A stretch of 64,000 nt of DNA from Dicaeum eximium (taxonomy: Eukaryota > Chordata > Aves > Passeriformes > Dicaeidae): the NCBI GenBank assembly GCA_013396995.1, contig VWZP01008271.1, positions 62,001 to 126,000 of the forward strand. Reading direction: 5' to 3'. Position 1 is the first letter of the stretch; each line of letters begins with the position of its first letter. Below, piece by piece: positions 45,601 through 60,807 of the stretch. The notes under the pieces are model-generated. The model was given only the letters and a program-made list of their open reading frames with translations. It made no database searches and had not been told where the DNA came from. The translations under genes were made by a program, and so were the position numbers.

Positions 45601-48600
45601 TTACTGGGTTTATGGGTATTGTTTTCCCAAAGGATAATCTGATTACAATTATGTAAACCAAATTAAATCTTCTTTCTATGATTGATTGTTGTGCCCACTT
45701 CAGAAGGAGTGGGGAGTCTCTCACTGAGTTTATCACCCTAACCATGTTCTAGCTTTCTCTTGTTACCCTCCAAAAACTTCCTCATGATATTCCAGGTATA
45801 AAGCTGCATTCAGTGCCTCTGGCATGGTGTAAGGCTGGTTTGATGAGCCTGTCAGAGTGCTTGAGCCAGGTATGCCTGTGGAGGAGCAGGTGGGATGGGT
45901 GTGGAGACCTGCTGAGTGAGGGGAGTCACGGTGCTGGTGTGTCTGTCCTGGCTACACAGGTCTGTGTCTGTCCTGTCTGTGACACCAGGGAGCTGGAGAT
46001 GGGACATGACACTTTCATGGTGTTACACTGCTAAAGAGAAATTTCTGTGCAAATCCTCACTTTTATATATATCTTAAAGAAATTCTGTTATTGTTTATTC
46101 TACAAGATAACATAAGGGAAAAAAAAAGTGTCTGTTCCAGGTCAGATTAAAGGTTCTCCTAGCCGGGTAATGAGTGTTTGAATGGCACTCATCAGCAGTT
46201 GTCTGGCAATCTGCAGGAGAAGTGTGCAGTGAGTGATGTTTCCTCTGATCACTCCCCTGGTATCCAGTCCTTTTCAGACTCCTGCAGAGCAGAGTCTCCA
46301 AGGCAGTCCTGTGATTCTGCAGAGCTCCAGAAGGTGGTGGTCTGGGATCAGCACTTGGCTCCATGAACTAGCAGGAGCAACTCCTAAGTAGAAACATTTA
46401 TATTACTTTCCATTAAATCCTTTTAAATGGAGGAAGAAAAGTTCATTTGTGGGAAACCAGTAATCTCTGACCTTATGCAGTGCATTAAAAATGCCTGCAA
46501 ATTAATGAAGTCCCATTCCAGATATCAAAGAACAGTACAGAGCATGACTAATTATCTATGAATGGTAAGCTTTGAAAGCCTTGCTGAAAACCTTTGTGAT
46601 AGTAGATTTGCACTGGTAAAATACATGAAAAGCTTAACATGTTTTTAGTTCCTTGTGTTTGGGATAATTAAAGGTACGTGTCCATTAAAGTCTTTGATTC
46701 TCAATATTTTGCATTTCATTGCCAAAGTATGCCGGAGGCCCAGATATGAGAAACAAACAGAAAAAAGGTGTCTGTAACATGTAAACTGTAAATCATGACA
46801 CAAAGGATTTAGTCCTGCATTCCCTGCATACCTGGGACTCCTATTGATATCTTACCCAAGATTATGAGCTTTACTTCAGGTTTGCAAGGTGACAAGTGCA
46901 TTGGCAGTAATGGAGCATGCAAGTCTGTGGTTTGCATTGTTGTACTTACACAGAAGTGGCAATTTAAACGTGTGCCAATGAAACTCAAACAAAAACGCAA
47001 ACATTTAACTGGTATCTCACTACATGTAGTGCACTCACTGTCAGAAGTTGAAGTTAAGCAGTTCAATAGGCAAAGGCAGGTTCAGGAGAAATCCAAGCAC
47101 ACTGGGCTAAACAACCTGATCCTTTAGAAGGCTCACACTATGACCACAGCCCAAGGGGCATCAGATTTGCAACCCATCAGGACTCTAGATTGCAGCAGCA
47201 TTTATTATTGCTTTGATGCAGCTGTGATAGTTCTCAGACTTACAAGACCTCTTTATGGACACCCCCTTCACCTGCACAATTACCTCCATAGTTATGGTGA
47301 AATTACTGTGGTACTGGGAGGGCCAAGCAGGCGTTGTGCTCCCATGGTGTTGTGCAGGACTGAAACCCAGCATGAAACTCTTGAGATCCCAAGATTTTCC
47401 AATCTACCTAGAGAAGGACATACAGAGGTTAGGAAAAGTGGCCAGGGTCAGGTACAGTTAGAGGTCACTTGGAAGGCCATAGCAGGGTCACACACCTGGC
47501 TAGCAGTTCTGGGACTAGCAAAGGGCTTCCAAATGGCCATGATGGGTGAGTGCTCAGTCACCTGATATCCTGGCTGTGGGAGGAAGGTGGCCTTACTAGT
47601 TAAATATGAAACTGGGAGACTGCTCTGTTTGGCTGCAGTCTGCTTGCACAGGCTCTGCTGCTCCAGTTTACTGGAAATAATAATAATACTGTAATAAGAT
47701 TCATTGGTTATTAATGGAAGAAGGTTTGTATGCAGAACAGTAGTTTTAAATACGTGAGTGGATGTCTGAAGGAAGGCTGTTGTAAAGTTTGCTCATATCT
47801 CACTGTGGTATCAATAATGAGTTTGCAAAAGAAATTTAGAAAATATATCTTGGTGCTGACAAGTGGCTTTTGTATGAAATAATTTTTGAACTATAGGGGA
47901 CCTTTTCAGAGATTACACAACCATCTAAGTGGGTCAAAGCATCACCTGGCAAAAGAAACTGAAAACTCTTTGGGACCACTTGAATACTTTGTGTGCGTTT
48001 ACTCTGCATATGATGGACAGGAACATAGTCCCTTGATTTGTGCTCTGACACCAAGATAAGCCTGATTTTTTAGCTCAAGCCTAACACTGTACTAATGCAA
48101 TCTCACATTTCTCAGCTTGGTGTGTCTGTCCACTATATACAACATATATGCATAGGAAAAATAATTGCAAAGAGGAACATTTCCACCACAAATGTAACAA
48201 AAACATCCATATACATTGGTCAGAAGTAATTAATGGATTACACACATAGATGTGATGCAGGAACAGGAGCATGAGAGTGGACAAGAGGAGGTGCTGCAGC
48301 TGAAAGGGATGCAGCACCCACTCAGGATGCTGTGCCACCTGGCCTGGGGTGCAGCACAGTGCTGTGATGCATGCCAAGTTTTCTGTGGCACAATAGGTTA
48401 AACAAGCACAGGCCTTCCTGGCAAAATTGCTCCACTTCAGATGTTTTTCAGAAAGAGGGAAGTGTTTTTCAGTCTTGTTAGGCAGGCTAAGGAAGCATGC
48501 ACAGCTTCTTTGGAGACATAGCTTGTGGGAAAATGATGTTGCTTTGTCTCAGCTGGTTGAAAAGACAGCTTTCCTGGCAGAAGCTGTCAGCAGTGGCAAG

Positions 48601-51600
48601 GACATTGCATGTCAGCCTGGCTGGGGTACATCGGTGGCTGCAGGCGGACCAGCAGCTGTCTGGTGCCAGGGAGGGTCTGTGCCTGCAGCAGCTGCATTTC
48701 TGTACAGCACCCTGAGGACAGGGCCTGGGCCTGGGCTTCCTCAGCTGGCCAGGGCTGTCAGCAAGCTCCCACCAGCTCCAGCAAACTTCCATGCCTCTGG
48801 TGTCAGCCTGGGATTGTGCTGAAATGTGATTTTTGTAAGAAGGAGCTATGGAATCACCTCTGTTTGTATGCCTTCCCAAGCTCTTTACCTAGACAAGGTG
48901 TCTACAGCAAGAGAGAATATACAGGGCAGCAAGTATTGCCCCTGCTGTCATTAACACTGCTTCTCCTATCAGACTGTGTGCCTTTTGCCTTGGGCTCTCT
49001 CTCACTCCTCTGACTGCTGGCTGTGCTTGCTGCTGGCTGGTAGGTGGGATGGAGGGATGAGAGGATGTTCCCATCCTGTCCAGGGTCTCTGCACCATGCT
49101 CTGCCCTCACTGCTGGGAGCAGCAGCCAGCTCTTACCCAGCCAAACTCCCAGCAGCAGGAAGGCCAGTGCAGTGGGAAGTGCTCCATTGTGGTGATGGCT
49201 GACTTTTCATGAACCTCAGCCCTTAAAATTAACAACCTGCAGACCCATCCCTTCATCCCTCCCAGGCACTTTGTGAAGGAACTTGAACAACCTTGGAAAA
49301 AACACGTGAAATTCTAAAAATGGTTTTGTGGTTTACTGTGTGGCATTTTGAAGTTCCTTGAGCAGGTTTCTGTTCCTGAATTATTTTAAGTTTCAGCACT
49401 TTTACCTGTTATATACCTTCTTTCTTTTCTAAAGTAACTGGAATCACTTTGGCAGTCTCTAAGTCCTAAGTTTTCCTTGTAACATTACTGAGGTGGATAG
49501 GGCTGCATAGCAGTAAGTATAACAAGCACTTTCATTTCTAGAAAAAAGTGAGTGTTATGGAATAGGCCAAGATATTTTTAAGTATCAAGTGAAAAAGCAT
49601 GCTTGATTTGTTTGTGCTAACATTCAAGTTGGCTTAATAGTAAAGAAATCCCTTGCAAATAATTTTTTCTATTTCACAGCTGGTTTACTATGAGTTGTGG
49701 GGTTGGTTATAATCCACAACGGTCTTGGCAGCTGCATGATTATGAAATTGTTTTGTCTGCAAACCATGAAAATGTCATGAGTCTCTATAGATGAGTGAGA
49801 AATTTTAGCTGGTCTTTATTATTCTGCTGTTATAAAATGATATTCATTATTATCTCCTTTATTTGAGATTTGTTTTTTTCTGCTTTCTCTTCCACCCAGA
49901 AGAGATAAGTATGCATAAATCTTTTCAGAATATTCTGACTATGCAGGGATTAAAGTTTATCCGAGCAATGCTAGAGCTTTACAATCTCCAGAATGCATTT
50001 TGGTATGTAAATTTTATTATACATAATGCCTGTAGATGATCATTCAAACAAGAAGAACAATAAATAATTTACTGTCACCTGCCTACTGAGATTTGCAAAG
50101 CAACACACACGCAGAAACAGACACACACAAACATGTTGTATTTTCACACAAATGCACTGTAGGGTCTGTACAATCTTTAACGGGAAGCCAAGACAGATTA
50201 TAAAAGTTCACCAAAAAGACATTGCAGAGGGCTCAGACACAGAAAAAAAAAAAAANAAAGCCAGATAACAGACAAGCTCTTACTGAACTTGCTTAATCCA
50301 GGAGAGGATTTGCTGGTGGATGGTGGGGAGGGGAGCAGGAGACTGTCCCTGCTTCTCCTAAGTGGCACATGCCTCATGTCACATGCAAGGAGAGCAGCTG
50401 TGCAGCTTTCCCAGTCCACTTCATGGCTGTAATGATCTCTGCATAATTCATGGCTAATTTATAACTCAGCCCAGGTGGGGCCACATGAAATCACTTCATC
50501 AAAACTCTGCAACAAGACTACATGATGACAGAGGCACTGGGGACATTTATCTTCAGAGATACTAGAGGATCTCCAATGTTTATGGGACAAATAGGAATCT
50601 ACCACAGCATCTTCTCCAGCAGCCATGAACAGCAGGGGCTTTCAAGTGTAGGAAATCAGTGGTGCTCAGGGACCTACATTCCTCTGAGGCTTTGTCTCTG
50701 GATCCTTTTTTGTAGATGTTACTGAAGCCAGTAGCTAGTGCAGATGTTCCGAGTTTGGTGGATATTTGCCACAGTGAAGAAAGAAAAGTGGTGGTTTCTT
50801 CCAGTAGAAACAAATGCATTTTCTCTGTCATATCTTTGCAACTGAGCACTGTGAAACGAAATAAACTGAATGAAACAATGAAAAACTTTCCTGGAATAAA
50901 TATCCGTGTAGCAGAGTGAATGGGATGGAGCTATTTCTATGAGCATTTTCTAAGGACACCTTGTTGTCAATGCAGAGCTGAGCCAGAGTATGTATAGCTG
51001 CCACTTAAAATTGGGGGTGAGGTTGCTATAGGGGGGGTCTTCTGCTGAATCCATGGATTTTTGGCAGTGATGAATTTAGACCCGTAATTGGTAAAGCAAA
51101 TTAAATATAGCAGGCAGAAGTTATAGTATAGAATACCTGCTGGTAGTATTTTTCATGATGCCAGAAAAGCTATGAAGTATCTTGGGTTTGTTTTGCTTCT
51201 GGTAGAAGGGTGCTCAAGAGAGGAGAGACAATAAAGTTCTTACTTAGACTGTAAAGAGGCTAGAAAGCTTAGCATGCTTAAAATTGCTTAGCAAACACTG
51301 GCAAAGTGTAGCTTAGAGTGAGGCCACTTCTATTGCAATCTGCTGCAACATTTTACTGTGAGCAGGGAGGACTGTATTTCAAAGAGTTGTCATCAGAGTT
51401 GGAGCAAATACCACTCCAGGAGTGACTGGGCCACACAGTTTGTAGTAGAAAGTGTGTACAATGCCTGAGTAAAGGCAGAATGACAAGTGGAGTAATAGGT
51501 ATAGGTAGGGACAGGTATAGCTGTTGTTTCATGAGGCACAGCACTCCTCGCGTGTTGGTTCTTCTCTTTGTACAAAAGATGCAACTAATTTGGTGTTCCT

Positions 51601-53829
51601 GTCTTCACTTCTCTCTTTTGGGTGCTAAGAATCCCATAAACACAACAGCACAACAGCCAGTCCTCACATCTGTAGGTATGAATATCTATAAACAGCATCC
51701 CCATACACATTGACACACACACATGTATGTGCCAGCCTAATATATAAGCAACATTGATGTCTGTTGCTTATTTGAAAGGGTAATTGGTATTTGAAACTGC
51801 ACTGATGGTGCAGTTGACTGAAAACTATTGTGAAGTCTCCTGCTTCTTTTTAGTTAATGCTATTTGTAAACAGCCTTCAGAATTAGAACCCAGTATTTTA
51901 TTAAGACCAATTAAAAACACAGATTTTCTTTAGATCCACGTTTTTACTCATCCCGTTAAATACTGGTCACCTGGACATTTTAATCAGGATTATGCTCTCT
52001 AAGGAGATTAGTTAGATAACACTTCTTGTTAATTAGGGTGGGTGCCTACTAGATTTTTTTTCTGAAGGGCATGAAGCAGAATGCTTTGGAGGACAAGTGA
52101 CTGGTGAGACCAAGATCAGAGGTAGGCTGCTGCAGATTATATGACAGTGCAAGCATGAGTGCTAGCACAGACATGCTTTTAAAACAGTCAATTAAAAATA
52201 TATTATTAGGGAAGGGCCACAACAGACACACTTTTGTAGAAGTAACTGTGTCTATTCAACTGCTATTCAAATGTACCTATTGTATTTGAATGGAAGATGT
52301 GTGCAGTCTGCAGTTTAAATCAAAGCAAAGCAAAGCAAACCAGAAAATTGCAATGACTAAGCTAATTTTGAGAAAAGTACTAGAAAAGAGCTAACTTATT
52401 TCTTGCTCTGAATAGTTCTGAGGTGGAGATGTTTGTATTATGGTGAGCACCTTTACTGTTTGAGAGAGTTTCAGTTGTATGCACTTGAGACCCACTTATA
52501 TGTCTACCTAAGTCCAGAATTCTTTTCACTTCCTAAGAAAACAGAACACAAATCCTGATTCTTTACTTAGAATGAAGGACAACAATTCAAAACTGCTGGA
52601 TGAAACACAGCATAGTAAAGTGTAGGCTGAACATCTGGACAGATGTCATGATAGTAAGATAAATTAGACTGTAAAAGAGTCTGATGAAAGCCTGAGATTA
52701 ATTTAAGATAGAAAGAACAAAGCTGCCTGACATATATTGTAGACAACAACCCCATGCTCAGGGGGAGAGACAAGATGGTATCATAGGTCTTTTCCATAAT
52801 TTATTTTCTAATACCTATAATCTGTGATAAAGCATACTTTTCTGAAGAGAGGCCAATAGTTTTAAGCCTAGCACTGACATTTGGATCTAGTTTAAAGAAG
52901 TGTATGTCAAAAGCAGCCTTTTCAAAACCCTAAGACACAATGCAAAATGAGCTGAGATGTTACTGTGCTGAATGAATCAACAGACTGCTTGAAAAAGCAG
53001 GGGCTGCCTAGGAGTGCACATCTCTGCAGAAAATTGCCTTGCAGTGCTCCATCTCCAGTTGACTCCTATGTATTACAATAAGAAAAATTGTAATGGTTAG
53101 AAATAATGCATAATAAGCATATTGGCTTTGTGATACCAGTAACTGAACCCAAAACCTCTGAACAAACCTACACGTGTATTTTAAAGAGCATGGTGTGGTT
53201 TTGAAATACATAGGAAAAAAAAATTTATAGCACTTGGGTTTTATTCCTTCCACATTCCAAGTCAGCACATCCACTTTTTTCCTAGCATCATAAGAATCAA
53301 CACCAAGAGCTTGCAGTAAAATATACGGCCTCTGACTACCGCATGATGGTTGTGATCATACTGGTAGCTGCTGACCTTGAATATGCAACATAAAAGAATA
53401 TATGCAAGAGCTTTATAGCTTTTGTGCTCATAATATTACCGAAATGTTTTCCTCTCCGCATTACAAACATGGCAAAAATAAACACAGAAGATATATGTAT
53501 ATATACATATTGCACGTAACTGCATCAATTTCCTTGCACACTTTACATTGATCCTTTCTTAAAATAAAGATCAGCATGTATGAGGAGAACATAATTAAAG
53601 AAAAGAATATTCATCTTACCTAAAACTAATTGATTCTGTCACTTGAAGAATGACAAAGAAGAAATTAGGATTAAACACAACCTCAGCACGTAAAAGAAAT
53701 TATAAAGTGCACGTATTTACAGTAGAACAAGATGACACAGTGATAAGGTGGACTCTTACAAAGTATTCAGCCCATGTTCAGCCAGATGAGTAAGTCCAAA
53801 GTCCACCCAAGTCCTTGCCAATGCTTCTT

Positions 53830-53988
53830 GTAGTGCAGCAGGCTGCCAAGGAAAGTGGTGGACTCACCAACCCTGGAAGTGTTCAAAAGGTGTGTGGATG
53901 TGACACCTGGGACATGGTGGTGCTGGATTAATGGTTGGACTCTGTGATCTTAGAGGACATTTCCAACTTTGATAATTCCGTGATTCAG
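53830..53988 (+). mobile_element. CR1 LINE 3' end fragment
   Basis: GCAGGCTGCCAAGGAAAGTG, the TGGTGGACTCACCAACCCTG stretch, GAAGTGTTCAAAAGGTGTG and GGTTGGACTCTGTGATCTTA follow the CR1 3' end. It terminates near ATTCCGTGATTCA. Moderately diverged. Confidence 0.85.
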
Positions 53989-56900
53989 TTTGTTGGCTTT
54001 GGCTCTTCAGAATCATCCACCTGATATGAAATAGAAATCTGGGAAACTTAAATGCAATTCTGGCCAATTGAATTTCAAGATCTCTCTTCTCCTACTGATA
54101 GCATTATAAGCTGTACCTCTATTTAAAAGGCAGTTGTAGAATATGCTTTTAAAAACCTCTTTTATGGCCCTCTGGGTGTTTTGGTTTGTTTGTTTGTTTT
54201 TAACTATGAAATGTGAGGTCTGGACCTTTGAGGACACAATATAAATGACCAGCAGTGTTGCTGAGAATACAGATAAGTAAATGATGCCAGACTTGAGGGA
54301 CATTTGACAAACAAAATAGCAGCTGTGAAGCCTGGAAAGAGTTACATTGGTTCACCTTTCAAATGCTGATGATAACCTGCTGAGGCTCATGTGCCAGGCT
54401 TTGAGAGGTGCTTGAGTTTCAGTAGTTTCAGTGTGTGCTGGTGGCCTCAGGTCTGTTCAGCTTTTGTCTGAGAAATATTTCAGCTTAATTTAATCTTGAT
54501 AGGGAGGGTCTATACTTTTCCTGTACTTGCTAATGTGGTTTGCACTACATTTCTGGAATCTGGCTCACACAGTCAGAGTAAAGGGCAATTTCAAGATGTC
54601 ACGATACATCAATGAAAGTAATTAGAGAAAGAATGTGAGCTGGCACTTGCATTAATACTGCCTAGTAATTAATAGCATAGGTCAATCTTGCTGGTTCCTG
54701 TAAACATCTTCAGGCTTGAGCTAGAGTTTCTGCTTTCCTTTCTTTCTGCCTGCTTGACCTCGAGTAACTGTGGCATCCCACCCTTCTGAGCGGTTGTGGA
54801 GGAGACTGTTTTAGCTGGTATTAGACAGCCCCAGATGGTACTCTAATGCTCAACACCTGCTACGACTCCTTCACTTCTTGTTATCTCTGCCACAGCTTTT
54901 ATATCTGCCTTTTTTGCAGTTTTCTCAGTGGAACATGGAGAGGCAAGCGAAGGAATGAGGGTGGGCGAGAAGGGAGGAGGGAGGAAGACTGTCCAGTACA
55001 ATACAATGCAAGGAGGTGGTATTTGCTTGGTGCTTCACTCACACACCAATTTCAGCACAGTGAGCCATGGGCAGATGACTCTGTCCCCTGGGTCATCTCG
55101 CTTGTGTGCTCATCTAGGAGAGCCTGAACACTGACATCTCAACAAAATACATTATCTGGCTACTGTGGCTCTTCCCACATTGAAATATTTTTCATGGAGC
55201 TTTTCCTTTCTCCCTCCATAACTGAAGATATTGAGGACATTGTGAGCCACCATTCCTGAAAGACTGCCACAAATGTATTATGAAACAACCTCTTATTTAC
55301 ATTAATAAAAAGACCTTATCTGTGAAGCCCTCTCTTAAAACATGAAACCTACTTGAAGGCTCTTCCTGGATGAGTGAATATTTTCCAGTAGCTACTGAGG
55401 AAATGCCTAATACTACTGTGTCTCTCAGAGGGAGACTGGAGTCGTAGACCAGCTGCTTTCTGAGGCAGTCACAGAAGGGAAGATCAGCTGAGTGGACTGG
55501 ACTTGTATTGTAATTAAAGTGTTGTATTTTAATCATGCTCTCACAATACTAGCTCCCATAGGGCAAATATAGATCCATGTCTGGAATTAATAAAAGGCAA
55601 AATGTCAGTCTGGTCCTCCTGATAGATCTGGTTAATCACCAGATTGATTTTACTTCAAGGGGATATAAGTTTTTCATTCCTCCTGATCAAACAGTGGCAG
55701 CAGAGCAGGGCAAATCCTCAGATGCTGAAAGCCAGCACAGCATCACTGACACCATTCCACCCCAAAAGAAAAGTTGGGCTAACCCTAGGTACCCTGTGAT
55801 TGGCACACAGGAGTTTGCAAGTGAAATGTATCCTTGATCTCTGGACCTAAACCACTCTGGAAAGCAGCATGCTCTCTGCAGGCAGTTCTGATTGTTTCCT
55901 GTGCCTACCAGCAAAAGGGGAGAAATCCTGGAAACAAATCCACATTACCAAATAGAATGAGAAAAAAAATTACTGGGCATGGGGTCAGGAGAGTGACGTG
56001 CTTGGAGGGCATCTGCTAAATTTTTAATGTATGTTGTCTGATTCCTTGCTAGCTGATCCAAGTATCTGTTTACTGGAGACAGCTCAAACAAGTTTTAATC
56101 AATAAATTAAGATATGTGTTTAGAAGAAATTTGGCATGAAAACCTCAATTTCATCAGAAAGCATTCATTGTCTGGTTTTAAGATTCCCAGAATATGAGAT
56201 GGTGTGTGAAATGGTAGCATACCTTACATAGCCATTACTTTAGTATCAAGAAACATTAAAATAACAAGTTTCAAGGCCTGCTGAGGGTAAGCATCTTTAG
56301 TCCGTGGAGTTTGTTATTTTTGATCATTTTTACAAATCGATTCTGGGAAAAAATATTTTCCCTCCATACATTATAGCTCTAGATGAAATATTCTACACAG
56401 ACCAGACTCTTAAATCATATCCAGTATATCTGTATATGGAATGGAAAAGTCATGAAAAGATTGTCAGGTTGCATTCTTTCAAATTTACCTCAAAAATGAT
56501 TGTAACATGCTGTTTTAAGTCAGAGATGTTTGATTTAATAAAGGGTACTCCTTGGTGGGTGCTGATGGTGCTTAACACTGTGCAGACAAACAAACATAGA
56601 GCTCAGTTTATTTACTGCGTCTCTGAAATTTTTGTCAGGGAAAATAACTGACTCCTAAAATTTATTATGATGCAAGAAAGCATCCAGCTACTGCTGCAAT
56701 AGAAAATGTTTACTTTCCTGTGAAAGATAGCTGGACAAGTTTGGTAGTTTCTTGTTGTCTTTGCTGACCAGGGTAAATTCCCAAGGCAGAGTTTCCCTCC
56801 AGTAAACAGGCATTGGTTTTGGACTGAGATCCTAGAAGGAAGAGGTTGCATTACATAGTTTTCAATCCTCTTTCTTTCGGAATAAGTGTGTACTTGTAAA

Positions 56901-59900
56901 TAAAGCATATGGTACTTAGAATTCCATAGATGTAATCTGCCTGACTAAACTATGCTATGGATATTTCCTTGCACTGAAGAGACCAGGTTCTGAGCTAGTC
57001 ACTCTGTGGTCCCTCAGTGCCCAGAGGAAAACAGATGCTGCAAGCACACAACTGATCTCATCCTGAAGAAAATGTGAAAAGCATGTCAGAAGAATGACAT
57101 TCTTCATATGTAGGACACATGAGAAATACATGAAATAGAATTACACCTGGAGAAAGAGTAAAGAGTTCATGTGCTTCTTTTGCAGGACTTCAAAAGTGAA
57201 ATGAAATCAGGCTATTCTGAATAAACAACAGAAACTCAAAAAGTACTCAGTGGTCCTCCAGGACCCCTGTGTCACAGAACTGGTGTCTTCACGCACTCTT
57301 GCACTATGACACGGTTCCTATGAACTTCTATGGAAATTCCCATTGTTAAGAAATGACATTGGTGTGATGTCAGATTTTTTAATGATTTCAAAGCTGCTAT
57401 GAAATTATAGCAACATTACCCAGAGCCACTGAAACAACAAAAAAAATATCCTCCATTTATGCAGACTTTATCTTAGACATGTTTCACTTACTGGTATTCC
57501 AGTTTCTGTGACCAAAAAAAAATCCATGCTGGTGGAAACTATGGGTTTGCCCTTCAATCAGGTTGAAGCAGTTGAGCAAGATTAGGATTAATGGAGAGAG
57601 TAACACACTTGAAGGCATGTTCTCTGTAATCACTGAAGTCACATGTGAAATGCAAGCAGTTCCTGGAAAATCTTTGTGAATTTCTGAACAGCTTGATAAA
57701 ATTTACCTTGCATTTAATTTGCAATCCAAGCCAAAATAACCCCATCTCTCTAGAGGTATTTCTTTTCACGCTGCTATATATACTTCACCTTTTTGCTTTG
57801 TCATGAATTCACCGAGTTCAAGTATCTCAATATCTGAAGACAATGTCCACAACGTTGTCATGCAGAAGCTAACCTTGTATTATGCCAGTAGATATATTTT
57901 TAAGTTTGTTCAGTTGCTTAATTTTATCACATTTTTGGCACGTTTCAGCATTTATAACAAGTATTGCGTTTTTAATTACAGTATTATGTTTTCACCCAAC
58001 AATGACTTCAGATATCTCAATTCTCTTTTAATTCACTTTTTTTCCAGCTGAGGGCATGCCAAAACCAGATTGCTTACTTCTGCATTACTGATAGGTCTGT
58101 TAGTAAGCTCATTGTGATGTACTCTTACCAACATGCAAAAAATATCTTTTCATTCTTCTGTGCATTATGCTAGCAGCCTATTTTATCAAAACTTTTATTG
58201 AGCTGGATTTTACTACATACCACTGACAACTTCAGTGTATCCCTATAATGTTTTTATTACTGTTTTCCCTCCAAGTTCTGTACATCTTTATTTGTGCTTT
58301 CTGTCCTTCTCTGATTTTAGGGGGAGGGGTGATGGAACAAGAAATATCTGTAAGTTCACCCAATAAATTGTTCAGTGCTCGCTGGATTGATAAATTAACT
58401 GTCTTTCAGTATGTTTGTAACACTTACAAAACAAAGCATACCAGCTTGATCTAAAGCAATTTCATCCGTGGTTTGGCTTTTCAGAAAGCAAATATGTAGA
58501 AACTTGAAAAAACTAAGATGCAGTCATCAGCTCTGAAGGGTCAATAAGGCAAAGTTGAAATTATGCCCTTAGTTCATTAGATGTCCTGGGTCTGAAGGTG
58601 ACTTCAGTCCTTTGTGTGCTTTTTTTTTTGCCAAGGCTTTAAGAAATTGGAATGTCTCATGATTAGGTCCCTTGAAATCTGCTTCTATTTGGTTTTAAAG
58701 TGTCTACTGTGTCTTGTTACAACTGAGACATGAAGCATGCTGCTTGCAGAATGTCAAAAAGCACACTAGTCTAGATGTCATGCTTAATTTCACCATGGGC
58801 CTTGGTGACTGACACACCACCTGGTGTGTACATGCCTTGGTCTAACACAGCACCAAAACACCAAATATTTTCATACTCCTTTGGTATAAGAAGACTTCTT
58901 GCTGGTTTGTTTTTTTAAAATTTCTTTATGAGTGGTTCTACTACAATGTTTTTTCATCTTATTGTAATGTTGGTAACAAACAATTGGAATTAAATATATG
59001 TAATTCTTCAACTTTTAAATGGTGTATTTATTGTATTTTGCTGACATGTCTTTCTCTAATCCTCTTTTAATTACCATGAGTTGCTCTTCATTTACTGTCT
59101 TCAAAGAAGTCCATGAATGTCATCATGAAAGCGAATATTTAGTTTATCTAATCATGGTTGGACAAATCTTGAAATGCCCCCCCCCCCACTCTGTAAAACT
59201 GCTATTTTTCAGTCTTCACCTCAAGATATTCTCCTCAACCACGGTAAGTTCTGAATTCACTGATTAAGGCATTACAGCTTGCACATTTGCATTCATAAAT
59301 ACAGGCTGGTGGTATGTGTGCTCCTGTGAGTGACCTAAAGTACTCTAGTGGTTTGCCCATTTGCTTTTAATTAGCAGGCTGAATTTCCTGGAAGGATAAT
59401 GAAATAACTGAGTAGATAAATTAAAAAAAACCCCTTATAAACAGAGAAAAATAGCCAGTCTTTCAAAAGGGAAAATACACCAATTGATCAAAAATTGCTG
59501 TCTCTCTCAAGTTCTTCCAACACAATGGATGCCTTCTTGTAGATCACAAAATAACAATGTCACAATAAATTATGACATACATTCTATTCCCTTTTCACTG
59601 AACTTAGCTGGCACTTAGGTACTTCATTCTGTCTCAGGATGTATTTTCTTCAGATTAATGACTGTTATAACTCCCTGTTTGTTTAGAAACAAATCAATGA
59701 TATCCTGCCTGTTTTTTCAGACACAGACTTCATTCTGCCTAGTGTTATTAAAAATGCTGGCCTCAATGTCCTAGCTGAAAGATCAAAAACAATTAATCAG
59801 CTAACTTTGACATAAAACAGAGGACATATTTTAGCTAAGGTTCCATTTGATATAGGTTCACTATCTAAATAGTTCTACTGATAAAGACACAACATGTCAG

Positions 59901-60675
59901 AGATAAGAAATCCAAAATGGCTGTGACTTTTGCACTGACTGAACTGTCTATTTGACGTAGCTGTAAAGCACCATAGGAAATAGACAAATAAACAAAAAAA
60001 CCCCATAGTTAATCATAGTTCCCAATCAGCCATTTGTCTCATTTTCAGTTTTTGTAAACAACAATAGATTAAATGTAAAGAAAATAGTGGAGATACTGGC
60101 ATATAATTTCTTTTTCTGTCACTGTCACATTGTATCATCATTGTCATTGAGACCCTCATTGTAACACTTCCCAGTTTGTGCCTGATATCCTTTGTCATCC
60201 GTGAATAATTTCCCCGACACTTGCCTGGAGTTGGTGTCAGTGACCTAGCCAGTCTGCTTTGGTGTGTCCTTTTGTCAGTGTGTGTCTATGCTCGTGAATG
60301 AGGCAGAGCTTGGTCATGCTCTACACCAGGTCCCCAGCTAGCCACGTTTGTGCTACACTGCTTTTCTCCCCGGTGTCTTCTGTGCCCCATGTGGTTCTTG
60401 CCCACAGGACTATTGGGTGCTTTTTTCACTTTCATTTCTTGGCATCTGAAATAAAGTGATCGCCGTTTTGCAAAGTACCAGCAGCATCACTGGTATGAAA
60501 CTGAGGTGTAGCTACGAAGGTAAGCAGGATATAGGACTGGGGGATGTAGGGTGGAGAAAGCCAGATTTATCCAGTGCTGATCATGCTGCCTAATGCTACA
60601 GTACTGTGGATGTTGACTTATTCTATGCTCTTTTACTTTGGGAGGCTTTGTGAGTACAAGCATTGTACTGGCCCT

Positions 60676-60807
60676 AAAATAATAATAATAGTAATAGCAA
60701 TAGCAATAGCAATAGCAATAGCAATAGCAATAGCAATAGCAATAATAGCAATAATAGCAATAATAGCAATAATAGCAATAATAGTAATAGTAATAGTAAT
60801 AGTAATT
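60676..60807. repeat. Compound AATAGC / AATAATAGC / AATAGT microsatellite
   Basis: About eight hexamers AATAGC are followed by four or five nonamers AATAATAGC and then by AATAGT hexamers. The array is about 130 bases and nearly pure. The nonamer is the hexamer plus AAT, so the array seems to have grown by nested slippage. A frame through it gives an alternating Ile-Ala run, which is an artefact. Confidence 0.95.

Noticed and set aside
48427..49013. Overlapping 130-codon frames in a GC-richer patch
   Set aside because: Open frames on both strands reflect base composition. No splice signals or domains were seen.
60240..60480. Stretch ending in GAAATAAAGTGATCGCCG, considered as an LTR end or retropseudogene tail
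   Set aside because: The AATAAA alone is not enough. I could not identify matching LTR or gene sequence around it.
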